Shown here one piece after another: positions 33,979-41,566 of a DNA stretch of 64,000 nt; within the stretch, counting starts at the first letter, position 1; each line of letters opens with the position of its first letter. A program made the translations under genes and the position numbers. Source of the stretch: Mucilaginibacter sp. GTDB taxonomy: Bacteria > Bacteroidota > Bacteroidia > Sphingobacteriales > Sphingobacteriaceae. The DNA is taken from NCBI GenBank assembly GCA_031292485.1, contig JARLHA010000047.1, positions 1 to 64,000 of the forward strand, given 5' to 3'. The notes under the pieces are model-generated. The model was not told the origin of the DNA and searched no databases. It was given only the letters and a program-made list of their open reading frames with translations.

Positions 33979-34065
33979 ATTTACGACTTACGATTTACGA
34001 TTTACGAATGCAGGTTAGCGATTTTTTTCAAATCTAAAATCGTAATTCGTAAATCTTAAATCTAA
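33979..34065. repeat. Spacer hairpin of ATTTACG heptamers
   Basis: The left arm reads ATTTACG, ACTTACG, ATTTACG in exact 7-base steps (33979-33999). The right arm (34037-34065) is the complement of AGATTTA, AGATTTA, CGAATTA, CGATTT. The element occupies the entire gap between two same-strand genes (TPR protein and ribH). Confidence 0.75.
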
Positions 34066-34743
34066 TTATCCTTTCGCTTCAGCCCTTGCGATATATTCGT
34101 CGATATTCTGGGCTTGCGGACTGTCTGAATAGTCAGCTTTTATCCTTTTATAAACATCGTCAGCTGATTTATAATCGTTTTGCGCTTCATAAACCAAGCC
34201 CAGTTTTTTAAGATACATCGGGGTTAAAAATTTATTATTCGCTTTATCAGCCGCTTTTTTATAGTAAGTTACGGCTTTGTCATAATCCTTTAATTCAACA
34301 TAAGCATCAGCGGTTCCGCCAAGCGCTTCCGCTGCAACCATATAATCATTGCCGCTATAATTCGTCAGGTTATCGATTGCCTTTTGGAAGTTCCCTTTAT
34401 TTAAATAAGCAATGCCTAAATAAAAATAAGCAAGGTCAGCTGATTTGGTATTGCTGTATTCATCAGCAATTTTTGCAAACCCGGGGTAACCTGCATCGCC
34501 GTTGATGGCTTTGTCCCATTGTTTTTTCTCCCAAAAATCCTGTGCAACGTGCATCTGGTTGGCTGCGGTAACTTCGCGGGGTGCAATATAAAAACGTTGG
34601 TAGGCTACATAGATAATCACCATGGCTAAAACTGCCCCAACAATAAATATCAAACTTTTTTGGTTCTCGCGCACAAACTTACCAGTCTGTCCAAAATCTT
34701 TGTTGCCGCCTACAACCTGGGTATTCGTTTGGGTTTTTGACAT
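34066..34743 (-). CDS. TPR-repeat inner membrane protein (YfgM-like)
   Basis: 225 residues. One N-terminal membrane helix (SLIFIVGAVLAMVIIYVAYQ, about 30-49) and at least four tetratricopeptide repeats (DLAYFYLGIAYLNKGNFQKAID; GTADAYVELKDYDKAVTYYKKA). The layout is like YfgM, which assists periplasmic folding near the Sec translocon. The role here is inferred from architecture only. Confidence 0.75.
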   Translation of the reverse strand: MSKTQTNTQVVGGNKDFGQTGKFVRENQKSLIFIVGAVLAMVIIYVAYQRFYIAPREVTAANQMHVAQDFWEKKQWDKAINGDAGYPGFAKIADEYSNTKSADLAYFYLGIAYLNKGNFQKAIDNLTNYSGNDYMVAAEALGGTADAYVELKDYDKAVTYYKKAADKANNKFLTPMYLKKLGLVYEAQNDYKSADDVYKRIKADYSDSPQAQNIDEYIARAEAKG

Positions 34744-34820
34744 TTCTATTCTAAAATTAAGTTTGCAAAAATACGTTTTTCAAAATTTTTAACAATAGCT
34801 TTTGGATTAAATATTTGCGA

Positions 34821-34968
34821 GGGAGATTAGAGACCAGAGATTAGAGGTTAGATTATTGAAAATCAACTCAATAATATGTTACCCCATTACTTGTGCTTGC
34901 ATTCTTTTTCGTCCAGTGTTTAGATATAAATCCAACTAACCTCTAATCTCTAACCTCTAATCGCTAAC
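34821..34968. repeat. Spacer hairpin of ATTAGAG heptamers upstream of recF
   Basis: The left arm (34821-34854) has GGGAGATTAGAG, ACCAGAG, ATTAGAG and GTTAGATT. The right arm (34934-34968) is the complement of ATTAGAG/GTTAGAG units. It shares its unit with 11896-12000 and abuts the recF promoter element. Confidence 0.7.
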
Positions 34969-34972
34969 TTTG
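34965..34972 (+). promoter_or_regulatory. -7 element (TAACTTTG) four bases before recF
   Basis: A full TAnnTTTG match, then ACCA, then ATG. It predicts a leaderless recF transcript. Confidence 0.55.
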
Positions 34973-34976
34973 ACCA

Positions 34977-36077
34977 ATGTATTTGCAGCAGCTGTCAGTC
35001 ATCAATTTTAAGAATTACGCCGGGGCCGAGCTAAAGTTCAGTGAGGGGGTTAACGTATTTACCGGCAATAATGGCGCCGGCAAAACCAACCTGCTGGATG
35101 CGATACATTACCTGTCGTTATGTAAAAGTTATTTTAACCCGATTGACAGCCAGCAGATCAAACAGGCCGAAGAGTTTTTTTTCATCACCGGCAACTTTAA
35201 TAAAAACGGCAATCCCGAAGCGGTTGCCTGCTCCGTAAAACGGAACCAGAAAAAACAATTTAAGCGTAACAAAAAAGACTACCAGCGTTTGGCAGATCAC
35301 ATTGGTTTGTTCCCGCTGGTAATGGTGTCGCCTTATGATATCAGCATTATTATTGAAGGCAGTGAGGAGCGCCGCAAGTTTATCGATAATGTGATCTCAC
35401 AAACTGATAATTCCTACCTGGATGAGCTGATCGCATATAATAAGGTGCTGATCAACCGGAATGCTTTGTTAAAGCAAATTGCAGACACCGGCCGTTACGA
35501 CCCGCATTTAATGGAAGTACTGGATGAACAATTGGCGGTTTCAGGCAACAGGATCTTTGAAAAACGTAAAGCGTTTATGGGAAGCTTTACTGAAATATTT
35601 AAGCGTCACTATTCTTTTTTAAGCGAAGACGCCGAACTGGTTGAATTGAGCTACGAATCACAGTTGCTTGCGGATAATTTTGGCACCTTACTAAAAAAAG
35701 GCATTGAAAAGGACAGGATCCTGGAGCGCACCACATATGGCATTCATAAGGATGACCTTTTATTCACTATCCACGGCATGCCCATGAAGAAGTTCGGTTC
35801 GCAAGGGCAGCAAAAGTCTTTCCTCATTGCCCTTAAATTGGCGCAATACAGCTTTTTATACCAGCAAAACGGCTTTAAGCCCATCCTTTTACTGGATGAT
35901 ATTTTTGATAAGCTCGACGACCTGCGCATAACCAAACTGATGCAAATGATATCCAACCACGATTTTGGACAGGTATTTATTACAGATACCAATGTGGCAA
36001 GGGTAAAAAACGTATTTAAGGAAATTGAGGTTGAGATTAACCTGTTTAAAGTAAAAGGAGGGCAAATAGATGCGTAA
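34977..36077 (+). CDS. recF: DNA replication and repair protein RecF
   Basis: 366 residues. RecF is an SMC-like ATPase that helps load RecA at single-strand gaps. Walker A is GNNGAGKT (30-37). The signature region GSQGQQKSFLIALKLAQY and Walker B ILLLDDIFDKLD are in the C-terminal third. It overlaps the DciA-like gene by eight bases, so both are co-translated. dnaA, dnaN and gyrB are absent here, so this is not the origin-region arrangement of many other phyla. Confidence 0.96.
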   Translation: MYLQQLSVINFKNYAGAELKFSEGVNVFTGNNGAGKTNLLDAIHYLSLCKSYFNPIDSQQIKQAEEFFFITGNFNKNGNPEAVACSVKRNQKKQFKRNKKDYQRLADHIGLFPLVMVSPYDISIIIEGSEERRKFIDNVISQTDNSYLDELIAYNKVLINRNALLKQIADTGRYDPHLMEVLDEQLAVSGNRIFEKRKAFMGSFTEIFKRHYSFLSEDAELVELSYESQLLADNFGTLLKKGIEKDRILERTTYGIHKDDLLFTIHGMPMKKFGSQGQQKSFLIALKLAQYSFLYQQNGFKPILLLDDIFDKLDDLRITKLMQMISNHDFGQVFITDTNVARVKNVFKEIEVEINLFKVKGGQIDA

Positions 36078-36360
36078 AGCCAATGATAAATCGCTGAAAG
36101 AAGCTATTGAGCAAATGATGCAGGTTTATAAAATCAAGCGTAAGTTTGACGAAACAGGCATTATAGCGCACTGGCCCGAACTGGTGGGCAAACCGGTAGC
36201 CAACCGCACTAAGGAATTGTTTATCCACGATAAAAAACTCTTCCTCCGGCTGGAATCATCGGTAGTAAAAAACGAACTGATGAACATGCGTTCGCAGATC
36301 ATTCAAAAAATAAACGAAGAGGCTAACTCGATATTGGTAGAAGAAATTATTTTTCTTTAG
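36070..36360 (+). CDS. DUF721/DciA-family protein (replicative helicase loader candidate)
   Basis: 96 residues of the DUF721 family: IAHWPELVGKPVANRTKELFIHDKKLFLRLESSVVKNEL is cut here by its own WPE/VG and L-rich strand motifs, and the C-terminus ends in INEEANSILVEEIIFL. DciA proteins help place the DnaB helicase at origins in bacteria lacking DnaC/DnaI. The eight-base overlap with recF links it to DNA replication or repair. Confidence 0.82.
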   Translation: MRKANDKSLKEAIEQMMQVYKIKRKFDETGIIAHWPELVGKPVANRTKELFIHDKKLFLRLESSVVKNELMNMRSQIIQKINEEANSILVEEIIFL

Positions 36361-36544
36361 TAAAGCGGGGGAAGAAGGCCCGGAAGTTGAGATCGTCGCT
36401 CATGCGGGAAAAAGCGAGGATTAAAATCCCCGGAAGTATGAACACCAGTTGCGCCTCGGGATGCGTCCTGTAAAGCAATACCGTACCTGAAACCAATACA
36501 ATTATCAGCAATGAGTATAAGATATATTTCAGCAGGAGTTTCAT
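36347..36544 (-). CDS. Small two-helix membrane protein
   Basis: 65 residues with two membrane segments (YILYSLLIIVLVSGTVLLY and LVFILPGILILAFS) and a basic tail ending FPRFTKEK. The family is not recognised. Its end overlaps the end of the DciA-like gene by 14 bases in convergent orientation. Confidence 0.55.
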   Translation of the reverse strand: MKLLLKYILYSLLIIVLVSGTVLLYRTHPEAQLVFILPGILILAFSRMSDDLNFRAFFPRFTKEK

Positions 36545-36645
36545 AAATCCTTATTTAGTTTATAATTAAGATAAAGTTAAGTTAATATGCATATTACCAT
36601 AACTTTATAAAAATATTCATTTTTTATAAATAAACAAAATAAAAG

Positions 36646-36689
36646 AACAAGCCGGTGTATCAACTTGTTAACATTTCCACCGGCTTGTT
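36646..36689 (-). terminator. Rho-independent terminator of ndk
   Basis: A perfect 12-bp stem (AACAAGCCGGTG at 36646-36657 with its complement at 36678-36689). On the minus strand it begins seven bases past the ndk stop and is followed by CTTTTATTTT. Confidence 0.8.
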
Positions 36690-36696
36690 GGAAAAA

Positions 36697-37116
36697 TTAA
36701 AATCTTTCGAGTGCTGAAAAATAAAAATCACCTTCAATTTTAGCGTTTTCATCAGAGTCGGAGCCATGGATCGCATTGGCGCCGATTGATTGTGCATACA
36801 AATTGCGGATCGTTCCCTTGTCAGCTTTTGCCGGGTCGGTAGCGCCGATCAGTTTCCTGAAATCTTCAACAGCGTTGTCCTTTTCAAGTATTGCTGCAAC
36901 AATCGGGCCGGACGACATAAAATCAACCAGCTCGCCGTAAAAAGGGCGCTCTTTGTGCACTTCGTAAAATTTCCCGGCAGTTTCTTTGCTCAGAGCCAAA
37001 TATTTCATGGCAATAATTTTAAAGCCGCCTTTAATAATATGGTCTAAAATAGCACCTGTATGCCCGTTAGCAACGGCATCAGGTTTAATCATGGTAAAAG
37101 TTTTATTAGTGCTCAT
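36697..37116 (-). CDS. ndk: Nucleoside diphosphate kinase
   Basis: 139 residues. It transfers the gamma phosphate between nucleoside tri- and diphosphates through a phosphohistidine. TMIKPDAV is at 8-15, and the active-site His117 is in NAIHGSDS. Length is typical. A TACTTTTG element at 37209-37216 may be its promoter, giving a 92-base leader. A strong terminator follows the gene. Confidence 0.96.
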   Translation of the reverse strand: MSTNKTFTMIKPDAVANGHTGAILDHIIKGGFKIIAMKYLALSKETAGKFYEVHKERPFYGELVDFMSSGPIVAAILEKDNAVEDFRKLIGATDPAKADKGTIRNLYAQSIGANAIHGSDSDENAKIEGDFYFSALERF

Positions 37117-37597
37117 ATTTTTTCTCGTTATAAATGTGCTGTTTATTTAAATGGCAGTAGCAGTGTTAAGTACATTGTGTTCCACCGCTTACTTAGCCAA
37201 ATTTCCCGCAAAAGTAGGGTTTTTCAATTAAACCAAAGTAAGTAAATGATGATATGAAACATTTTATCTGAATGAGGATAGATGCCTGGCAAACAGGATT
37301 AAGAAAGTACTGCGGCAGTCCCAATAAAATTCATATGTTTTTTTTATCGGCGCTTTCCTTTCAGCATCTTCAGTATAAAGTGCTGCAGAGGCGAAAGATC
37401 CCGCGTACACGATAAGCGCCGGTGGTGAAACATTTGATTTTGTATGCCTTTTAATCCGGTTGAATAACTGCTCCACGCTTGCAGCCAAATCGTTTAAACA
37501 AATAATCATCGCCCATTAAAAACCAAATGCTTTAACATTAATTAACTCGCTGTATTTAATTTATTTATTTAGCTTTGCAGCTCTTTTTTAAAATTGA
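37117..37597. other. 481-bp gap between divergent ndk and nrnA
   Basis: It holds candidate -7 elements for both sides: TACTTTTG for ndk (minus strand, 37209-37216) and TAGCTTTG for nrnA (37570-37577). An 81-codon minus-strand frame at 37264-37509 has no recognisable family and ordinary composition; it is not called as a gene. No RNA gene was recognised. Confidence 0.45.
37570..37577 (+). promoter_or_regulatory. -7 element (TAGCTTTG) of nrnA
   Basis: A full TAnnTTTG match 20 bases before the ATG. Confidence 0.5.
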
Positions 37598-38608
37598 ATG
37601 TTAAGTATAGACTCGCTTATTGAACTTTTAGCGCAGCCTCAAAAAATAGTAATTACTACTCATCACAAACCTGATGGTGATGCTATGGGCTCGTCATTAG
37701 GTTTATATAATTATTTGATCCAGCAGGGGCATCATGTAACCGTGATCACCCCTACCGACTACCCAGCCTATTTTAACTGGATGCCGGGTAATGATGGCGT
37801 GATTATTTATACGGAACATCCGGAAAAGGCAGCAACCCTGATCAGCGAAGCCAAAATCATCTTCTGTCTTGATTTTAATGCTTTGAGCCGGATAAATGAA
37901 ATGGGCGAACTGGTGGGGAAAAGCGCCGCCTATAAGGTAATGATTGATCATCACCTTGACCCGGAGGACTTTGACGATTACCGCTACTGGAACATCGGCG
38001 CCTGCGCCACCGCCCAACTGGTTTATTCTTTTATAGTTGAAGAACTGAAACATAAAGAACTGGTGAATAAGGATGTGGCCAGCTGCCTTTATGCCGGTAT
38101 TTTAACCGACTCGGCATCGTTCCACCTGCCAAATACAACATCGGCTGTACACCGCATTACTGCCGACCTTATTGATGCCGGCGCTGTTAACTGGCGCATA
38201 TACGACCTGGTTTATAACAATTCGCCCGAAAATCGCCTGCGTTTTTTGGGTCTCTGCCTGTCAGAGCGGTTGGAGGTTTTGTATGAATTTAATACGGCCA
38301 TCTTCCATGTAACCAAACAGGACCTGGAGAAATATGATATCCAAACCGGCGATACCGAAGGAATTGTAAATTATGCTTTATCTATCGCCGGCATCAAACT
38401 GGCGGCTTTTATTATTGAACGCAAGGATCGGGTAAAACTTTCGTTAAGGTCAAAGGGAGATATCCCGGCGAACGCGATCTGCCGGAAATATTTTAACGGC
38501 GGTGGCCATTTTAACGCGGCAGGCGGGCATTCAGAAGACAGTCTTGAAAATGTAATTAACCAATTTAAACAAATATTACCTGAATATAAAAAACTATTAA
38601 TAAAGTAA
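37598..38608 (+). CDS. nrnA: DHH/DHHA1 phosphoesterase, NrnA-like
   Basis: 336 residues. It degrades nanoRNA (2-5 nt) and may remove the 3'-phosphate of pAp, as bifunctional NrnA does. Motifs: THHKPDGDAMGSS (21-33), LDFN with Asp92, DHH at 117-119, and the DHHA1 RNA-binding GGGHFNAAGG near the C-terminus. The FKBP lipoprotein gene starts two bases after the stop, so the genes are co-transcribed. Confidence 0.9.
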   Translation: MLSIDSLIELLAQPQKIVITTHHKPDGDAMGSSLGLYNYLIQQGHHVTVITPTDYPAYFNWMPGNDGVIIYTEHPEKAATLISEAKIIFCLDFNALSRINEMGELVGKSAAYKVMIDHHLDPEDFDDYRYWNIGACATAQLVYSFIVEELKHKELVNKDVASCLYAGILTDSASFHLPNTTSAVHRITADLIDAGAVNWRIYDLVYNNSPENRLRFLGLCLSERLEVLYEFNTAIFHVTKQDLEKYDIQTGDTEGIVNYALSIAGIKLAAFIIERKDRVKLSLRSKGDIPANAICRKYFNGGGHFNAAGGHSEDSLENVINQFKQILPEYKKLLIK

Positions 38609-38610
38609 AA

Positions 38611-39588
38611 ATGAAAAAAAACCTGATGTTTTTAGCACTTGCTGCAATTGGATTGGCAAGCTGTAATGGATTTAAAAAAGGGCAACACGGGTTGCTATAT
38701 CAAATTGTATCTGACAAATCGGGCCCGAGCGTACAGCCAGGCGACTTTATCAGCATCAATTATATCGTTAAGAATGACGCCGACTCTGTATTACAGAGCT
38801 CATTCGAAAGCGGTCAGCAATTTTCGCAAATAATGCCAAAACCAAGCGGTAAAGGTGATGTTTTTGCCGGGATCAGCTACCTGAGCGAAGGTGACAGTGC
38901 CATTATTAAAACCGACCTTGACTCCTTAAGCGCAGGCCATCCACGCCCCGCCGGAATGAAAGGCAAATACATGATCTTTATTGTGAAAGTTGAAAAGGTT
39001 ATTCAAAAAGGAAACCTGGACCCAACAGTATTTAACGGCCGCTGCCAGACCTATGTAACCTCATTGATGGATATAGCCAAAAAGCAGGAGCCGGTAAAAA
39101 TCAAAAAATATATTGCTGATAACAACCTTAAGGTTACCACAACAGCTTCAGGGCTTAATTATGTGATCACCAAAGAAAGCTCGGAACCAAAACCGGCAAA
39201 TGGCGATACCGTGGCTGTAGCTTATGTGGGTAAATATTTGAACGGCAAAGTTTTTGATACCAGCATCAAATCCGAAGCTGTCAAAGCCAAATTGCCTATT
39301 AACCCGATGAATCCGTACAAACCTTTGCGTTTCCCGCTTGGCACTCCAGGTATGATCCCTGGATTGAATGAAGCTATGCTGTTGGTTGGAAAAGGCGCCA
39401 AAGCTACCTTTATTATGCCGTCCAACCTTGCTTACGGCGAACGTGGCAATCAAATGATCGGTCCGTTTACCCCGCTTGTATTTGACGTTGAACTGGTTGA
39501 CATCGTTCATCCAAATCCAAATGCACCAAAACCTGTTGCACCCCCAATGATGGGCCAGCCGCAACAGCAACAACCTGTTAAGAAATAA
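38611..39588 (+). CDS. FKBP-type peptidyl-prolyl isomerase lipoprotein (first of a tandem pair)
   Basis: 325 residues. The lipobox GLASC puts it on the periplasmic side of a membrane. The C-terminal FKBP domain is clear (GDTVAVAYVGKYLNGKVFDTS; PGMIPGLNEAMLLVGKGAKATFIMPSNLAYG is the active-site lip, split by its own motifs). The N-terminal half is a second, diverged FKBP-like copy lacking the key aromatic residues. It ends in a Pro/Gln-rich tail. It helps fold exported proteins. Confidence 0.85.
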   Translation: MKKNLMFLALAAIGLASCNGFKKGQHGLLYQIVSDKSGPSVQPGDFISINYIVKNDADSVLQSSFESGQQFSQIMPKPSGKGDVFAGISYLSEGDSAIIKTDLDSLSAGHPRPAGMKGKYMIFIVKVEKVIQKGNLDPTVFNGRCQTYVTSLMDIAKKQEPVKIKKYIADNNLKVTTTASGLNYVITKESSEPKPANGDTVAVAYVGKYLNGKVFDTSIKSEAVKAKLPINPMNPYKPLRFPLGTPGMIPGLNEAMLLVGKGAKATFIMPSNLAYGERGNQMIGPFTPLVFDVELVDIVHPNPNAPKPVAPPMMGQPQQQQPVKK

Positions 39589-39603
39589 TGATTAATTAAA
39601 TAT

Positions 39604-39634
39604 GGCCTTCCCCCAAAATGGAGGGCCTTTTTTT
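39604..39634 (+). terminator. Terminator between the two FKBP genes
   Basis: GGCCTTCC (39604-39611) pairs with GGAGGGCC (39620-39627), with one G-U pair, followed by TTTTTTT. The next start codon follows only a few bases later. Confidence 0.8.
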
Positions 39635-39641
39635 ATTTTCG

Positions 39642-40637
39642 ATGAAATATATCCTGTTTATTTTGGCAGTAATCCTTGCCGTTAATGTGCATGCGCAAAC
39701 TGACGTACAACATACCCCGCATGGCGCATCGTACCGGGTATTTACCCATAATACCGGCGATAAAATAAAGGTTAACGATGTGATAACATTTGACTTTATT
39801 CAAAAAACGGACAAAGACTCGATACTGATGAGCTCTTTTATTACCGGCAATAAAGGCAAGGCACAGGTTTTACCGACAGAGGGCCTTAAGGATATAGCGG
39901 AGGTGAATTTGATGGAGGTATTTCCAAATCTTGCGCTTAATGACAGCGTTGAGGTAAAGATTCCTACCGATTCGGTATTTAAAGGCCATGACGCCCAACG
40001 CCCTGCCTTTTTCCCAAAAGGAAGCAACCTGGTATTTGTTTTAAAGATAGAAAAAATACAATCGCTGAACGATGCGATAGCCGAACGGAATGCCGGAATA
40101 GAAAAGGCCAAGGCTGACGAAGCAAAACTGCAGGCTAACGAAGCAGTAGCTGCCGCAGCTTATATTGCAAGCCATAAACTTGTTTTAAAAACTACCGCAT
40201 CGGGGTTAAAGTATGTAATTACTAAGCCATCGCTAAAACTAAAACCCCAAAAAGGCGATACCCTGCTGGTAAATTATGCAGGCCGCGGGCTTGATGATAA
40301 AATTTTTGATACCAGCATTGAATCTATTGCAAAAGCATCGGGTTTAAATCAACCGGGGCGCACTTATGAACCTTACGAGGTAGTGGTAGGCGCCGGTGCC
40401 GTTATTCCCGGATGGGATGAAGGCTTGCTGTTATTAAACGAGGGATCAAAGGCTACTTTTGTAATCCCCTCTTTACTGGCTTATGGCGCACAGGGGATGG
40501 GCGCAATAGCACCTTATAGTACGCTTGTTTTTGATCTGGAGCTGGTTAAAGTAAAACCCATCAAACACCCTATTGTTGCCAAACCTGCTGCTAAGAAACC
40601 GGTTCATAAAAAATATGCGGCAAAGAAAAAAAGTTAA
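39642..40637 (+). CDS. FKBP-type peptidyl-prolyl isomerase, periplasmic (second of a tandem pair)
   Basis: About 331 residues. A signal peptide (YILFILAVILAVNVHAQ) leads to a degenerate FKBP-like N-terminal half, an Ala/Glu-rich helical linker (about 150-175) and an active-type FKBP domain (GDTLLVNYAGRGLDDKIFDTS; PGWDEGLLLLNEG). The tail is Lys/Pro/Ala-rich. It shares the layout of the gene before it, suggesting an old duplication. The ATG at 39642 is used; an upstream ATG at 39618 lies inside the terminator. Confidence 0.85.
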   Translation: MKYILFILAVILAVNVHAQTDVQHTPHGASYRVFTHNTGDKIKVNDVITFDFIQKTDKDSILMSSFITGNKGKAQVLPTEGLKDIAEVNLMEVFPNLALNDSVEVKIPTDSVFKGHDAQRPAFFPKGSNLVFVLKIEKIQSLNDAIAERNAGIEKAKADEAKLQANEAVAAAAYIASHKLVLKTTASGLKYVITKPSLKLKPQKGDTLLVNYAGRGLDDKIFDTSIESIAKASGLNQPGRTYEPYEVVVGAGAVIPGWDEGLLLLNEGSKATFVIPSLLAYGAQGMGAIAPYSTLVFDLELVKVKPIKHPIVAKPAAKKPVHKKYAAKKKS

Positions 40638-40643
40638 TCAATA

Positions 40644-40671
40644 AAGCCTCCTCATAAATCCGGGAGGCTTT
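40644..40671 (+). terminator. Rho-independent terminator after the second FKBP gene
   Basis: AAGCCTCC (40644-40651) pairs perfectly with GGAGGCTT (40663-40670), followed by a T-rich stretch that doubles as the tatD promoter element. Confidence 0.8.
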
Positions 40672-40673
40672 CT

Positions 40674-40681
40674 TATTTTTG
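40674..40681 (+). promoter_or_regulatory. -7 element (TATTTTTG) four bases before tatD
   Basis: A full TAnnTTTG match, then CACC, then ATG. It overlaps the T-tract of the preceding terminator, so one transcript ends where the next begins. Confidence 0.55.
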
Positions 40682-40685
40682 CACC

Positions 40686-41453
40686 ATGTTGCTTACCGAT
40701 ACACACACCCATCTTTATTACGAAACCGACCTGCAAAAGCGTGCCGGCCTGGTAGAGCGCTGTATCAGCAATAACGTGGAGCGGCTGTTTTTACCCAACG
40801 TAGATGCCGCATCGGTTCCAAAAGTTTTTGACCTGGCGGAAGCCTACCCCGATATGTGCTACCCAATGCTCGGCCTGCACCCCTGCTCGGTAAAAGATGG
40901 CTGGGAAGCAGAACTGAATACGATAAAACAGGCGGCCAGCGAGCATAAAATCTTTGCGATTGGCGAAATTGGCATTGATCTTTATTGGGATAAAAGCACT
41001 CTTGCTGAACAAATAAAAGCTTTTAAAACACAAATTGCCTGGGCAAAGGCACTCAAATTACCCATTGTAATACACTGCCGCGATGCTTTCAACGAAGTTT
41101 TTGAGGTGCTGCAGCAGGAGCAGGGTGAGCATTTACGGGGCATTTTCCACTGCTTTACCGGCAACCTTGAACAGGCCCATAAAGTTATCAGCCTGGGCTT
41201 TTACCTGGGCATTGGGGGCGTTATTACCTACAAAAACTCGGGCTTAGCCGAAGTTGTGGCACAAATTGACATCAGCCGGATGGTTTTGGAAACAGATTCT
41301 CCGTACCTTGCGCCCGTTCCGCACCGGGGTAAGCCCAATGAAAGCGCATACCTGGTATTTGTGGCCCAAAAAGTTGCCGACACACAGCAGATAAGCATAG
41401 AGAAAGTGGCAGCTGTAACGACTGAAAATTCGAGACTTATTTTTGGCGTATAA
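40686..41453 (+). CDS. tatD: TatD-family metal-dependent hydrolase
   Basis: 255 residues, TIM-barrel nuclease. Metal-ligand motifs are TDTHTHLY (4-11), GEIGID with its Glu, VIHCRDA, FHCFTG and LETDSPYL. TatD proteins have 3'-5' DNase activity and roles in DNA repair or turnover. Length is typical. Its start region fits a leaderless transcript. Confidence 0.93.
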   Translation: MLLTDTHTHLYYETDLQKRAGLVERCISNNVERLFLPNVDAASVPKVFDLAEAYPDMCYPMLGLHPCSVKDGWEAELNTIKQAASEHKIFAIGEIGIDLYWDKSTLAEQIKAFKTQIAWAKALKLPIVIHCRDAFNEVFEVLQQEQGEHLRGIFHCFTGNLEQAHKVISLGFYLGIGGVITYKNSGLAEVVAQIDISRMVLETDSPYLAPVPHRGKPNESAYLVFVAQKVADTQQISIEKVAAVTTENSRLIFGV

Positions 41454-41456
41454 TAT

Positions 41457-41553
41457 TTAGTTCGTAGTTGATGGTTCATGGTTCATAGCCAATTTTTTAT
41501 AACTTTATCCCGCTCATTCAACCATGAACTATCAACTATGAACCACGAACTAA
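41457..41553. repeat. Spacer hairpin with permuted heptamers before ansA
   Basis: The left arm is TTAGTTCGT, AGTTGAT, GGTTCAT, GGTTCAT (41457-41486). The right arm, read as complement from 41553, is TTAGTTCGT, GGTTCAT, AGTTGAT, AGTTCAT. Both arms are exact 7-base steps, but two units are swapped in order. It fills the tatD-ansA gap. Confidence 0.75.
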
Positions 41554-41566
41554 AACCCATAAACGC

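Noticed and set aside
34977..36360. Replication origin near recF and the DciA-like gene
   Set aside because: No dnaA, dnaN or DnaA-box cluster was seen; recF is often away from the origin in Bacteroidota.
37264..37509. 81-codon minus-strand frame between ndk and nrnA
   Set aside because: No family, no signal or membrane pattern, and it lies in a gap that must hold two divergent promoters. It cannot be excluded, but support is too weak.
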